A DNA stretch of 64,000 nt from Asparagopsis taxiformis (taxonomy: Eukaryota; Rhodophyta; Florideophyceae; Bonnemaisoniales; Bonnemaisoniaceae): NCBI GenBank assembly GCA_030407315.1, contig JALQPE010002394.1, forward strand, positions 26,269-90,268. The letters are read 5' to 3'. The number at the start of each line of letters is the position of its first letter. Position 1 is the stretch's first letter. This document shows positions 34,511-44,350 of the stretch, piece by piece. The notes under the pieces are model-generated. The model searched no databases. It saw only the letters and a list, made by a program, of their open reading frames with translations, and was not told the origin of the DNA. The position numbers and the translations under genes were made by a program.

Positions 34511-34953
34511 GCCTGGACGACCGCGTCTCCGATGAGGATGCCCGTCGGCTTCTCGGTACGGCGATGGCTGCTCCGCCTCGTGCGGACGGTTGGGTTATTC
34601 GTTCCCTTATCACGTCCGTGGCTCGCGCAGCCGAAGATTTCAGGGCCCAGACGTTGGACCTGACCGCCCGTTTGGCGACGGAACGCGCGATTTCCGAGCG
34701 TCTCGCCGCGGCGACTCGTGGTTACGCACCGCCCGTTGGCGTGCGTAACGAACCCTACGGTTATGCGAGTGGCGGCGGCTACGGAAACCCCGTCGGGTAT
34801 GGCCACGCGGCGGCGTACCTGCCACGCGACCCCGCTTCGGCGCGCCCTTCGCATTCACGCAGTCACGGGACTGCGGACCCTTACGCTGGGGATCCCGCGT
34901 CGCGTCGCGTCGCGTCGCGTCGCGAGCCCCCGTGGTCACGCAGACCTGCGTGA
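34420..34953 (+). CDS. Out-of-frame continuation of the antisense ORF
   Basis: A helical, acidic-basic segment (FVSLDDRVSDEDARRLLG, VIRSLITSVARAAEDF, LDLTARLATERAISERLAAA) is followed by Gly/Tyr-rich repeats (YASGGGYGNPVGYG) and a Ser/Arg tail. It reads like the C-terminal coiled coil and tail of the protein starting at 32822, so one frameshift between about 34290 and 34510 probably separates them. The frame ends in the palindrome at 34922-34967; similar SRSRSHDSHG coding resumes in another frame beyond it. Confidence 0.4.
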   Translation: MPREATGGGNVARVGRPDAATPAERAPRFVSLDDRVSDEDARRLLGTAMAAPPRADGWVIRSLITSVARAAEDFRAQTLDLTARLATERAISERLAAATRGYAPPVGVRNEPYGYASGGGYGNPVGYGHAAAYLPRDPASARPSHSRSHGTADPYAGDPASRRVASRREPPWSRRPA

Positions 34954-34967
34954 CCACGGGGGCTCGC
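34922..34967. repeat. Perfect 22-base inverted repeat next to GCGTC repeats
   Basis: Left arm 34922-34943 (GCGAGCCCCCGTGGTC and on), a 2-base spacer, right arm 34946-34967 exactly complementary. It is preceded at about 34898-34922 by five copies of GCGTC/CGCGT. The hairpin would be very GC-rich and stable. It breaks the reading frame of the protein above. Confidence 0.85.
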
Positions 34968-35179
34968 TCGTCGATCCGTACGCGCCGGGCTTCGTTCAGC
35001 CCAGTCGCAGCCGCAGCCACGATAGCCACGGCGAAGGCCCTGGTTCGTATGACCCTGCGGGCAAGCGTTCGCGTCGCTACTTGGTCTTTCCTAGGTTAGT
35101 ACGTAGGCCTCGTAGGCTTTTAGCATCGAGCTGCTTCGTAAACTTTTGTTTGTTTCTTTGCGTAATCGCATGGCTCCGT

Positions 35180-37087
35180 TGAGCTTCGTAATTCGTATTA
35201 GCAGGTCGTCTGCAGCGAGGGAGGGGTGTGCGTTAAGCCCCTCCCCACAATTTTTTTGTTGTGGCGTCTACCCCGCTGGGTGTCGTATGGCTTACGTAGC
35301 CCGTTCTCCGCGTTCGCGACGGCGCGTGCCCGTTGGCAGGTTCGTGCAATCCGTAACTATTCGGCGAAGCGGCGGCGCGTAGCGGCGGCTTTTCAGTGCG
35401 AGTGGTACGTTAACCTCGATCGTTCAGCCCGTTGGCGTCCGTATCATTTAGTAACTAACTCGGAAATCGTTTCCGCCGTCGCTTCTCGTGCGGATAACCC
35501 CGTCGGGTGTCGAATTCCGTTGAGCGTACGAGCTCCTTGGCGCGTAGCACGTCGGTGCCAATTTTAATTTGCTCCGATGAGCTGAGCGAAAAATTCGTCG
35601 AACGTCAGACCGGCTCGCGCGTGAGTCGGTTTGAAGTTCTACGCCGTGGCGTGTACGCAGCAATTCGTCGCGGTGCGTTGCGGTTCCGTTGACAACGTGG
35701 TTGCCGGCGGGCTTGGCTTTTCGTATAGCCGTTTAACATAGTTAGCGCCGTCGCGCTGGTCGTTTCTGCGGCTTCACGTTAGCCGGTGGCGCAATAGTTC
35801 CGCTTGTTCGCTTCGCGCGGCGGCGTCAGTTCGCCGCGGCGTCCGTGGAGCGTTTCGTTAGCTCGTCCGTTTTGTGGTGCGACGTGCACCTGGGCATACG
35901 TAATGCTAGCCCTCTACGCCGTTGCGTAGTTTCGTTTATTCGCCTTGCGAACCCGACGGGGACGCGATTGACGAAGTCGTTTCGCATGCCCGCAGGTGTT
36001 TGAGGCTGCTACGTGAGCCAGTTTTTCGTCGGCTCGTTGCCTTCAGCTGTGCCGTTTACGTTGGCTACCAGTATGTACGCCGTTGCGTATTCGTATTTCG
36101 TTTCGTGGGTTCGACCCGTTGAGGTACGTCGTTATCGTTGCCGACGTTCGCGTACGCGCTCGTATCCTGGCCGACGTGGCCGGTGGCGCGTGCGCCTTCG
36201 AATTCGAGCGAAGTTTAAGCTTCGTTAGCTTATTCGGTTAAGACGCGCACGTGCGCGTCTTAGTCTTCGTGACCGTACGTGGTCAACCCCTTTCGGGCTT
36301 GCTCGTGCGTTTCGACTAGCCCGCGGGATTGTCGTTTTCGCGCGTTTTCCGTGCGCGTTTCGTGCGCTGAGACCCGTTGGTCTCGTTCATCAGCTAGCGT
36401 ATAGCTTCGTTCCGCTTCGTGCGTGAAGTTTCGTAATGAGGCCGTTGCCATCTTCGTTAGGGACGCGTCCGTCCTACGTGGTTTCTCCGCCTTTCGGCGT
36501 TACGTTGCCGTTAGCTCGCGAGCTGTTGGCGTGACCTCGTTGGTCGCTGCGACTCGTTGTCAGCGGTTGTCCACGGGGACGTACGATGGCTCACACGACA
36601 TGCCAAAATTACAAAATTTTCGGGGCATGCGTGCCTCGAGATTTGGCCAGATTAGCGCACTGTAATCAGCCCGATTTTTTCGTACCGTGCGTCCATGGCC
36701 CGCTGGCCCTATCATAAATTTCGCGCGAAAAATCTGACGTGATGTCCGTCCGTGGCCCGTGATGTCGTCATCGATGCCTGTGGGACGGACAACACTGTCG
36801 AGCCAGTCGTGGCTCTTCACATCGTGTGAATCGTCCGCACGTGGACTCGTCGTTCCGACTTTTCGTTGGCGCTCGTGCCTCCACCAACGTATGGTGTCGA
36901 AAAAGAACAGAGCGACGGCTCTAGCACGCATCACGCCCCCCAACGCAAGGGTGGACGTCCCGGCCACTCGTTGTGCCTTCGCTTCTCGTTCGTGCGGCTC
37001 GTCGCCTTCGGTGTTGCATCGTGCAACGTCGCGTACGCGTTCGCTTAACCCCACGCTCGTGTGCGTTTTCGGGGCCGTCGTGGCCTT
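35180..37087. other. CG-rich non-coding part of the retroelement
   Basis: Nearly 2 kb without a credible ORF; the text is dominated by CGT, TCG and GTTAG words. A short inverted pair (CATGCC ... GGGCATG, 36599-36630) is present. The phrase GTGGACGTCCCGGCCAC occurs both here (about 36952) and in the proposed LTR (about 32241), the only shared word I noticed. Confidence 0.45.
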
Positions 37088-37342
37088 TCACGTTGTTGCT
37101 CGTCGCACGCGTGCGAAGTATCGAGAGACGCTCTCTTCAGATACGTTCCGGCGGGGCTCCCACGTAGGGTTACGATACCCGACCCACTTCACGAGGAAGT
37201 CTAACGTTCCGTCCTCGTTCCCGCGATGGTTGAGTAGGTCGTCTACTACATACGCCGGACCGTCGCGGTTCTTGTCGAGGTCTGCCTCGGTGGCATCGTA
37301 TGGCTCCGGCGGGGGCGCGTTCGCCGGCGTTGGCGCGTACGC
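37088..37342 (-). pseudogene. Chromodomain at the end of chromovirus pol
   Basis: Minus-strand frame ending in TGA at 37088-37090. After a Pro/Ala linker it reads AYVVDDLLNHRG, then LDFLVKWVGY, NPTWEPRRNV, and a final helix ESVSRYFARVRR. This matches the chromodomain fold (aromatic, LVKW.GY, TWEP, C-terminal helix). In chromoviruses the domain follows the integrase and directs integration to marked chromatin. It lies in a different frame from the integrase at 37343-38265, next to a deletion. Confidence 0.8.
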
Positions 37343-38265
37343 TCCACCTGCACGTTTGTTTGAGGGTGGTACGTCGACGTGAAGACGTTCGTTACGCCAA
37401 TCTCATTGCAAACGCGCTGGAAGAACTTAGCAGCAAACTGCTTTCCGTTGTCGCTTATGAGCGTCCGTGGGGGTCCGTACGAGAAGACCCACGCGTTGAC
37501 GAACGCACTCGCCACGTTGGCGGAATCGATATTTCGTAGAGGTACGACTCTAGTCAGCTTCGTGAAGCGGTCCGTTATAACGAGAATAAATCGGTTACCC
37601 CGCGTGGTCTTCGTAAGCGGACCTAGTATGACGATACATAGGTCTCGCAACGGCTCCGTAGCCGGAAATAAACGTAGCGGGTTCGTCCGTTTGCGAAGCT
37701 TCACGCGGTTCTTCGCACATCCGACGCAGTTTCGTACCGTTGCGTGGATGTCGGCGGCCATCGCAGGCCGATAGTACGTCCTCCGTAGGGTGTCGTACAT
37801 ACGCGTTTGTCCGGGATGTCCAGCGAGGACGTGGTGGTGCGTTAACTCCAGCAGCCGCGGCCGTAACGAAGCCGGCACAACGATTTGTGTACGTTCCTCA
37901 TCGTGAGGGTTCCGGCGTCGGAGTAAGCCATCGTGGCCTTCGAAGAATGCAGCGTCCTGCGTGTCGGACTGTCGTGTCAGTATCGTTTGACAGAGCGCGT
38001 CCTCGCGTTGAGCTTCGATAAGCTCGTCCCTCGTAATGGGAAGCTGAACGTCAGCTGGTGGCACGCGTGCCGAATCGTTTTCAGCAGCGCGCTGCTCGTC
38101 GAGGAAATCCGGTTCCTCGTCAAGAACGTCATCGAGCGACGCATCGCGGTTGAACTCGAGTTCATCGTGGCCAGCCGTCGTGGCTGGTGTTCGTTCGTCA
38201 CGAGTTTCGTTCAACGGGTCGTGACCCCTGGCATTCGTTGCCTTTTTACGTACGGACGTCGTTCG
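37246..38265 (-). pseudogene. Chromovirus integrase (damaged)
   Basis: The zinc-binding domain is intact (H-x-H spacing in HHHVLAGHPGQTRMYD, then NCVGCAKNR). In the catalytic core the first Asp, normally in a D-I-LGPL context, reads IVILGPL, so the metal ligand is lost (Val in place of Asp, a single-base change). The second Asp is present (LISDNGKQF). The Glu is present in the last in-frame words HPQTNVQVE. Directly after it the frame leaves the family: the remaining core and the GPY/F region are missing, and the chromodomain linker follows in another frame. A one-base shift near 38268 separates the integrase from RNase H. The enzyme is inactive. Confidence 0.8.
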
Positions 38266-38267
38266 TC

Positions 38268-39784
38268 CTACCCACTTCGTGTGGGTTGTCGCCGACTGCG
38301 AGTCGTCACGAGGACCGCGTCCCCGTACGATGGTACGTCATCGTCGACGGGTCGACCGTCGTCATACGTAGATATCACACGTGATAAAGCGTCAGGTACC
38401 TGGTGCACGCGCCCAGGCCTGTACGTAACTTCGAAATCGAATTCGGCAACGCGTAGCCTCCATCGTAGTAGTCGTCCGGACGCGTCCGTCAACGTCATCA
38501 GCCAGCGTAAGGCTTCGTGGTCCGTACGTACGGTAAATCGTTGACCCTCTACGTAGGGTCGGAGCGACGTTATCGCCCAAACGACGGAGTAGCACTCGCG
38601 CTCAATTGCCGAATAACCGCGTTCGGTTTCGTTAAGGGTCTTCGACCAGTACCCAATCGGCACCCATTCGTTGGGCTTATCTTTGTTTTGCTGCTGGAGC
38701 AACGTAGCTCCCAGCTGATACGCCGACGCGTCGGTATCGATCATGAACGGACGTCCCGCCTTCGGAAGGTGCAATACTGGTGGCGACACCAGTATTGTCT
38801 TTAACGTCTCGAACGCATTCGTCTGCGCGTCAGTTGGATTCGTCCAATCGGGGGAAGCGTCCTTCTTCAACATCGTGTTGAGTGGCCGAGCGATCTCGGC
38901 ATACGCCTTTACGAAGCGGCGGTAAACGTTGGCCGCGCCCAAAAACGATCGACACTGCGTCTTATCCCGCGGGAAAGTAGCCGTACGAACGGCTTCCTTG
39001 TTCCGAGCTGCGACGTGCAGCTTCCCTGGGGTAATCACGTGCCCCAGGTAGTCAACTCGTGGTTGAAAGAACGAGCACTTCGCGAGCTTTAACGTTACTC
39101 CTGCTGCGCGTAGCAGGGAAAGTACCTGGTCAACGTGACCCAGATGAGACTCGAGGTCTTTCGAAAAGACGATTACGTCGTCTAAGTAGACCAGGCAAGA
39201 TTGCCAACGAACTCCGGAGAGGATTATGTCCAACGTCCGCTGAAACGTAGCGGGGGCATTTCGTAGCCCAAATGGCATTCGCACGTAGCGATACGTTCCC
39301 ATGAAAGACGTAAAAGTTGTCTTATCACGGTCCTCGGCGGAGACGGGCACTTGCCAGTAACCGGCGTTACAATCGAGTGTCGTGAATATGGCGGCGTCGC
39401 CCAACGAATCGAGACAGTCTTCCATACGAGGAAGTGGATACGAATCAGCGATCGTTTTCGCGTTCAAACGTCTGTAATCGACACAGAAACGTAAGGATCC
39501 GTCCTTCTTCGGCACCAACACGATTGGTGACGCCCATTCGCTGGACGCGGGTTCGATAACCCCTTCGTTGAGCATCTTCGTGATTTGCTCCTCGGCTATC
39601 GTACGTAGAGCCGGACCCTGTCGATAGGGCATTGAACGTATGGGCCGCGTGCCCGGTTCGAGTTCGATTCGGTGCTCCGTAGCATTGATCTCGCCGAGGC
39701 GACCACTCGTCCACATTGACGAATGTGTGCCTAGCATCTCGTGGATGCGCTTCCGTAAATCCTCGTCACTACGGTGTTGAGAAT
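38268..39784 (-). pseudogene. Chromovirus reverse transcriptase and RNase H
   Basis: Open from the interrupted edge (39784) to a TAG at 38268. The RT domain has the order typical of Ty3/gypsy: VLVPKKDGSLRFCVDYR, LDCNAGYWQV, YVRMPFGLRNAPATFQR, and the catalytic LVYLDD, followed by LAKCSFF and YLGHVI. RNase H follows with DTDASAYQLGA, the ERECYSVVWA segment and RTDHEAL. Both domains look complete and catalytically intact. The protein continues upstream in frame (SQHRSDEDLRKR), which shows the 5' part of pol was cut off by the insertion at about 39785. Confidence 0.85.
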
Positions 39785-40140
39785 GAAAAAAGACAGTAAA
39801 TTTACTGTCTGAGACAGTAAAAATTACTGTCTGGCCAAGACAGTGCGCGGAGACAGTAAAATTTACTGTCTGGAAATTTCAGAATACTGCTGCAGCAGTA
39901 AACTGGCACGAAATCTGGACAGTACCAAAAACAGTAAAATTTACTGTCCAGAACAGTAAATTTTACTGTCCGGAAGTGTTGCCTCCAGACAGTATGTGCA
40001 GACAGTACATTCTACTGTCTGAGGCAATGCATTGTATTGTATTACTGCACTGTCTGGGTAAATCTGTAGACAGTAGTGTAGATAGCAAATTGTATTGTCT
40101 GCGGGTAGTACCGTGCATTGGTTCACAACACTGTCTGGTG
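39785..40140. repeat. Left subterminal repeats (GACAGTA/TACTGTC)
   Basis: At least ten copies of ACAGTA or its complement, often paired as palindromes such as GACAGTAAATTTACTGTC. Dense short subterminal repeats are the usual transposase-binding sites of CACTA-like and related elements. Confidence 0.8.
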
Positions 40141-40675
40141 GAGTGGACTTGAGAGGAAATATGGAGCATAGTGTTGGTGTGAAGGTAAATATTGGAATGG
40201 TGTGTGGTATACGACTATAGTAATTGTGATGGTGCTTTACAGATAGTTGGGTGCGGGAAGCTAGATGCTGAATAGGACGTAGAATGAAAGATTGGGAAGA
40301 TTGAACATATCTCGTTTGTCTCACCGTAAGGAGAGAATGTACAGAGTAGCTATATTATGTTGAGTTTAGCATTTCAAATTATACCTATCTATCTTTGCAT
40401 TGAAAGTGTCGAGTAGGAGACGTCAGTCTGGTAGCGAGGTGTGGTATGCACAGGACGTGGGTGGTGGCAAAGGAAAGAATACGCACCATCCACCACTAAA
40501 TTATGAAAAATAACCGTTACGGAGCACTGGGAAGCATTATTATTATGTAGAGTAGAACAGGATGGATGCATCCACTGGAATGATATTTGCTACAACACTG
40601 CTGTACTAAGCGTGACATCCTTCCTTCAAAGCACTTCTCCTTCTCCTTTTAGCAAACTCCAATTGCAAGTTCAAC

Positions 40676-42160
40676 ATGAATCCCGAAACCTCCGTAAGCA
40701 TCGCCGCATTTTCCGAAATAACGCGTGAGGGCTTTTCGAACATCACTGCAGAGCTGAAAGCCCTGAGTGATAAAATGGATGCCGTCGAGAAGAGCACCAT
40801 TCAATTACGCGAGACTCTCGGAAATGTCGCCAAGACTGTCTCCATGCTAAACACCGATATGCAGGAGGTCAAGAGCATCGTCGATGGGCTTCTGAGCCAG
40901 GGACAAGGACATCCGAAGAAGATCGCCTCCGAGAAGGACAGGGAACGTCTCCGCATTGCGCAGGATGCGGAGAAATCGTTCACGTTCGAAATGGTGTGTG
41001 CTGTGCTGTGTGCTGTTGTTCCAACGTACACGAAGGCAATGGTGGATAAGAGGGATAGGCATTTCAACGGATGCCAGCTAATCAATACGCTGATGTTCGC
41101 CAGGCAGAGCAATGAGCGAAAGGATGTGTTCAATAGGACGCTTGCCGGCCGGAACCACATTGAATTGCGCTGCCAAGTTGTGACCTCTTTAATCAAGAAT
41201 ACGTGTCAAAACAATTCTTTCAGAGAGGGAGGAGACCGTTCCAGCTCCAATGGAACGTCGGAAGGTATCGAACGGTGGAGGGCGCGGGGGTATGTGACTA
41301 CCGGGACCATTGAGGAGACAATTCGCGGAACGGACTCTGCTCGCATGGATGGAATGCATGGGACGTCCGAGGGAAGTGATGGGGCCGCTCGAAAGCAGAA
41401 GCGAAGAAAGGTTGGTGACAATGGGCCGTTGCACAGAAAGGAGGTAGGCATCACTGTGACGAAATCGGCACTCACGGCAGTGACCGGGTTTATGAACAAG
41501 TCCAGAGATCATGTGCGAAACCGGTTCATCCGAGATCTTGGATTCGTTCTATACAGTGGGTTTCAAGGTTCAGTCCGAATGGAGCATCATTTGCACGACG
41601 GTGGGCTGGACATTGAGTCAGTTCCAAGTCTGTACTCGGCGCAGAGGAAAATGAATGCAGCGGAGCGTGCAGCAATGGATGACAAGAATATGAAGATTCT
41701 TCGCGACTTCATTGCAGTGCGAAAAGAAATGCTATTCAAAGTCGAGTACGAAGTTCAAATAATTGGAGAACCGGACAAGAGGTTTTTGACTAGGAGGATC
41801 AATTTAGTAGAGGTTGCACTGAACTTTGCAGTCGCCTACACGCAATGTTCTGATAAGAACATGTTCCTGCGACGTTCAGAATACTCCTTGCAATTCATCT
41901 ACATACTTGCATACGGGTTCCGAACGATTTTGAAATTTCAAAGTGGAACAGAGGTGGAAGGAGCGCAAATCCGGGAAATCAATGAAGCAGTGAAACTGCT
42001 TCTTCCCGGGGAGCGGGTGAGTAGTCGGTTCATGAATGAGGAGGTTTTGACTATATCGCGTGATAGATATGAAGAACTGAATGTAGACGATGGGGGGAAT
42101 CAGTGCTGGAGGAGAGCTTCAGGTCTATGGAAGAGGACGGAGGAGATGCAGAATATGTGA
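40676..42160 (+). CDS. Unknown coiled-coil protein of the giant transposon
   Basis: 494 aa from the ATG at 40676. Residues 1-80 are a predicted coiled coil (heptad-like FSNITAELKALSDKMDAVE, then LGNVAKTVSMLNTDMQEV). About 95-170 is a compact hydrophobic-basic region. Residues 180-260 are low-complexity and charged with a basic patch KQKRRK that could be a nuclear signal. About 260-440 looks helical and globular. No enzyme motif is apparent. It is the first gene after the left end of the element, transcribed inward. A structural or DNA-end-binding role is possible but only a guess. Confidence 0.6.
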   Translation: MNPETSVSIAAFSEITREGFSNITAELKALSDKMDAVEKSTIQLRETLGNVAKTVSMLNTDMQEVKSIVDGLLSQGQGHPKKIASEKDRERLRIAQDAEKSFTFEMVCAVLCAVVPTYTKAMVDKRDRHFNGCQLINTLMFARQSNERKDVFNRTLAGRNHIELRCQVVTSLIKNTCQNNSFREGGDRSSSNGTSEGIERWRARGYVTTGTIEETIRGTDSARMDGMHGTSEGSDGAARKQKRRKVGDNGPLHRKEVGITVTKSALTAVTGFMNKSRDHVRNRFIRDLGFVLYSGFQGSVRMEHHLHDGGLDIESVPSLYSAQRKMNAAERAAMDDKNMKILRDFIAVRKEMLFKVEYEVQIIGEPDKRFLTRRINLVEVALNFAVAYTQCSDKNMFLRRSEYSLQFIYILAYGFRTILKFQSGTEVEGAQIREINEAVKLLLPGERVSSRFMNEEVLTISRDRYEELNVDDGGNQCWRRASGLWKRTEEMQNM

Positions 42161-42476
42161 AGGTATTCGTCGATGATGAAATCGAGAATGAAGGGGAGTA
42201 GTATCGGATGAAACCAGTTTCGGTGTAGTAGACGAAGAATGAAGAAATAAAATTTCTGTTGAGTTGAATTTTGTAATAGATGGAAGTAGATAGATGCGAG
42301 ACATCAGGAAACCAGTCAGACGATAGTGTCAAGTCGAAGGAAAAGCGCAGAGACAGGTAGTGGAATAGTCGAAGTAGGAAGGGGCGAGGGTATCCGTCTT
42401 TACTAGAAATTGATGGCCACAGGAGCTCTAGAATGGAATACCCAGGAACAGGATAACTACGGATAGGTGTGCTTTA
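42161..42476. other. Spacer between convergent genes
   Basis: About 300 bases between the stops of the coiled-coil gene (plus) and the next gene (minus). It contains AATAAA at about 42246, a possible polyadenylation signal for the plus gene. Nothing else seen. Confidence 0.4.
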
Positions 42477-43838
42477 TCATTTTTGCTCCGGACTGCAGGT
42501 GGCAGGTGGAGGAGAGGGTGGGTGGGTAGTGTCTGAATCCGCATTGAAGCCAAGACGAGAGATAGCCTCATAGCCAATGTCTTCAAGCTCCTGGCATGTA
42601 GTAGTACCACTGAAAATACAGCAAGGTAAGCGTAGATGTAGTGTACCAAACGTCTCTGCGGTTGATAGAGGCTGGAAAGTGCTGTAACAAGCTCGGCGCT
42701 GAATACGTCTCCACAGTAACGAAAACGTTGCTCCATAGGTAACAGTAGCCTTATCACGTAGGTGGAAAGAGTCCACGATGCTAGACTGTGATAGTTGGCT
42801 AAGACATAGGGGATGTAAAAATGTATTGTTGACATGGTCAAACTCGTAGGAGTCTCTGCAAAGAACTGTCATACGTTGGTCTGGGCTGGACAGGACGTAA
42901 GCAGATGAGCCGACGAGAAATGCGGAAGAAGGAGCATCATGAGAGCAATCAACGTCGACTAGATTTCCTAAAATTCGGACAATCGATGAGCTGCCTCCAT
43001 CGCGTTCCGCCCTGCTCTTCACCAATATTTTCTGGAACCCGTGTTGCGAGGTACCTATGGAGTCACATAGTGCCTGAAAGGTGGGGAAAATGATGGAAAG
43101 ATCCGACTCATTTCCAGAGGGAAAGGTGATGTCCTCAAAGGACGGCTGGAAGAGAACGTCACGATTCTCTTTCGCCTTGCATTGAATGGCAATAGTGCGG
43201 AATTGAGCAAGGGAGCAGTCAGCCTGTACTCTGATTTCTTCTTGCGATGTTTGTCGCATTCCCCTGGAGTGCTCGGATTTTGTCATCCGGAGGGAGAGGG
43301 GCTTGTCCGTGTACACACCAAGCTTCTGAAACAGAATGCTACATACAGTCAGAGCAGAGGAGGTCATGGAGCTGTTGGAATCGAATGGAGGGGGAAGAGG
43401 ATGTTTGGCAGCTGACTCCAGCTTTTCCAATCTTGCCAGCATTTCTGCTATGGTCTTCTTCATTTGATCCGCAGTGCAATCTTGAAGGATGCCGCGGTGG
43501 CGGTGGCGAGTGTGGTCAATGCCGTAGTCCGGGTCTCTCTCTGCTGGGGATGCAGGTGAGTCCATACTGCGAAGCTCACCACTTCGCCACGGGAGAACCC
43601 TTCCGGAATCCTTGTCGACGAGCTCGTTACGATCTGAAATCTTGACTTGAGAAAGGGTAGAGTCGAAACCATATTCAGCTTTGTATTCGAGCAATGCATG
43701 GAGGAATGGGTCTGTTTCAGTCTTGACCTGAGTAATTTCCTTGACGATTGCAGACCACCACACAATTTTTCGTTTCCTCCCAAACGGCCGAAGTTCCCAT
43801 TGAACTTCTATAACGTCGTTTGGAGCGAGAGGAAGCAT
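42477..43838 (-). CDS. Unknown protein with possible chromatin-reader-like N-terminus
   Basis: 453 aa from the ATG ending at 43838. The first 60 residues (NDVIEVQWELRPFGRKRKIV, then WWSAIVKEI) have the pattern of a small SH3-like barrel such as Tudor or chromo-barrel: V-E-V, basic turn, W-W-x-A-x-V. This is a weak resemblance. Residues about 115-150 are helical (KKTIAEMLARLEKLESA). The remaining 300 residues look globular, with no motif I know, and end in a Pro/Ser tail. It is divergent from the ParB-methyltransferase-SET gene across a 0.5 kb spacer, which suggests shared control. Confidence 0.55.
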   Translation of the reverse strand: MLPLAPNDVIEVQWELRPFGRKRKIVWWSAIVKEITQVKTETDPFLHALLEYKAEYGFDSTLSQVKISDRNELVDKDSGRVLPWRSGELRSMDSPASPAERDPDYGIDHTRHRHRGILQDCTADQMKKTIAEMLARLEKLESAAKHPLPPPFDSNSSMTSSALTVCSILFQKLGVYTDKPLSLRMTKSEHSRGMRQTSQEEIRVQADCSLAQFRTIAIQCKAKENRDVLFQPSFEDITFPSGNESDLSIIFPTFQALCDSIGTSQHGFQKILVKSRAERDGGSSSIVRILGNLVDVDCSHDAPSSAFLVGSSAYVLSSPDQRMTVLCRDSYEFDHVNNTFLHPLCLSQLSQSSIVDSFHLRDKATVTYGATFSLLWRRIQRRACYSTFQPLSTAETFGTLHLRLPCCIFSGTTTCQELEDIGYEAISRLGFNADSDTTHPPSPPPATCSPEQK

Positions 43839-44350
43839 GTTGGGATAGCTATGGGATAGAATTGTTGTATTAGTGAAAGCCTAACCGTTACCTTCTGCTA
43901 AAGAGTAGTATATACTAGGAGGATTGGAAAGGTCGAGAAGAGATGTTTAGGTGGTGTAGAAATAGAATGGACAATTGACAAAATTGACACGTCAGTGTGG
44001 ATGATGTCTGCCATGAACTGATTGCAGCATAAAATTTGATGTGAATAATCGTTCTAGAAGTGAATGTCGGATGCATACGATTGGACTACAAAGATACGTT
44101 AGAGATGTTACGGGGCCCAATAAATTGCATGGAAAAATATTTTGAGTATTACTTTAGTATTACATTGATTATTGAGCTAACAGTCGATGTAGTTATCTTG
44201 TAAAGGTTCGGACAGGGGTGGAAAGGAAACAGCCACCGAAGTGCTACCACTCGCTGACACTTTGTTTTAAACAACCAACTTCTGCTTTGCGCCACCCTGG
44301 TCAAGCAGCAACCAACTATCCCTTTCTTAAAAACTCTACCTTTGTTCGCC
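43839..44350. promoter_or_regulatory. Divergent promoter region
   Basis: Intergenic DNA between divergent genes (43838 minus and 44351 plus). TATATA at 43909-43914 lies about 70 bases upstream of the minus-strand ATG. No equally clear TATA is visible for the plus gene. Confidence 0.4.

Larger units (their letters stand above)
31557..39784 (-). mobile_element. Ty3/gypsy chromovirus, interrupted at its 5' side
   Basis: Base composition changes sharply at 31557, where the DNA becomes CG-rich with dense CGT/TCG words. On the minus strand pol reads reverse transcriptase, RNase H, integrase, chromodomain (39784 down to 37088), which places the element in the chromovirus group. The pol frame stays open up to 39784, where repeats of another element begin, so gag and protease are missing from the window. 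The low-coordinate end resembles a 3' LTR preceded by a polypurine tract. Pol has a frameshift between RNase H and integrase, a changed integrase residue and an internal deletion, so this copy is not autonomous. Confidence 0.75.

Noticed and set aside
35146..36228. Short Arg/Val/Ser-rich ORFs in the CG-rich retroelement DNA
   Set aside because: All frames give similar low-complexity products because the DNA is made of CGT/TCG words.
43182..43645. Plus-strand ORFs opposite the 453-aa gene
   Set aside because: Antisense shadows without domains; the minus frame is open over 453 codons from an ATG.
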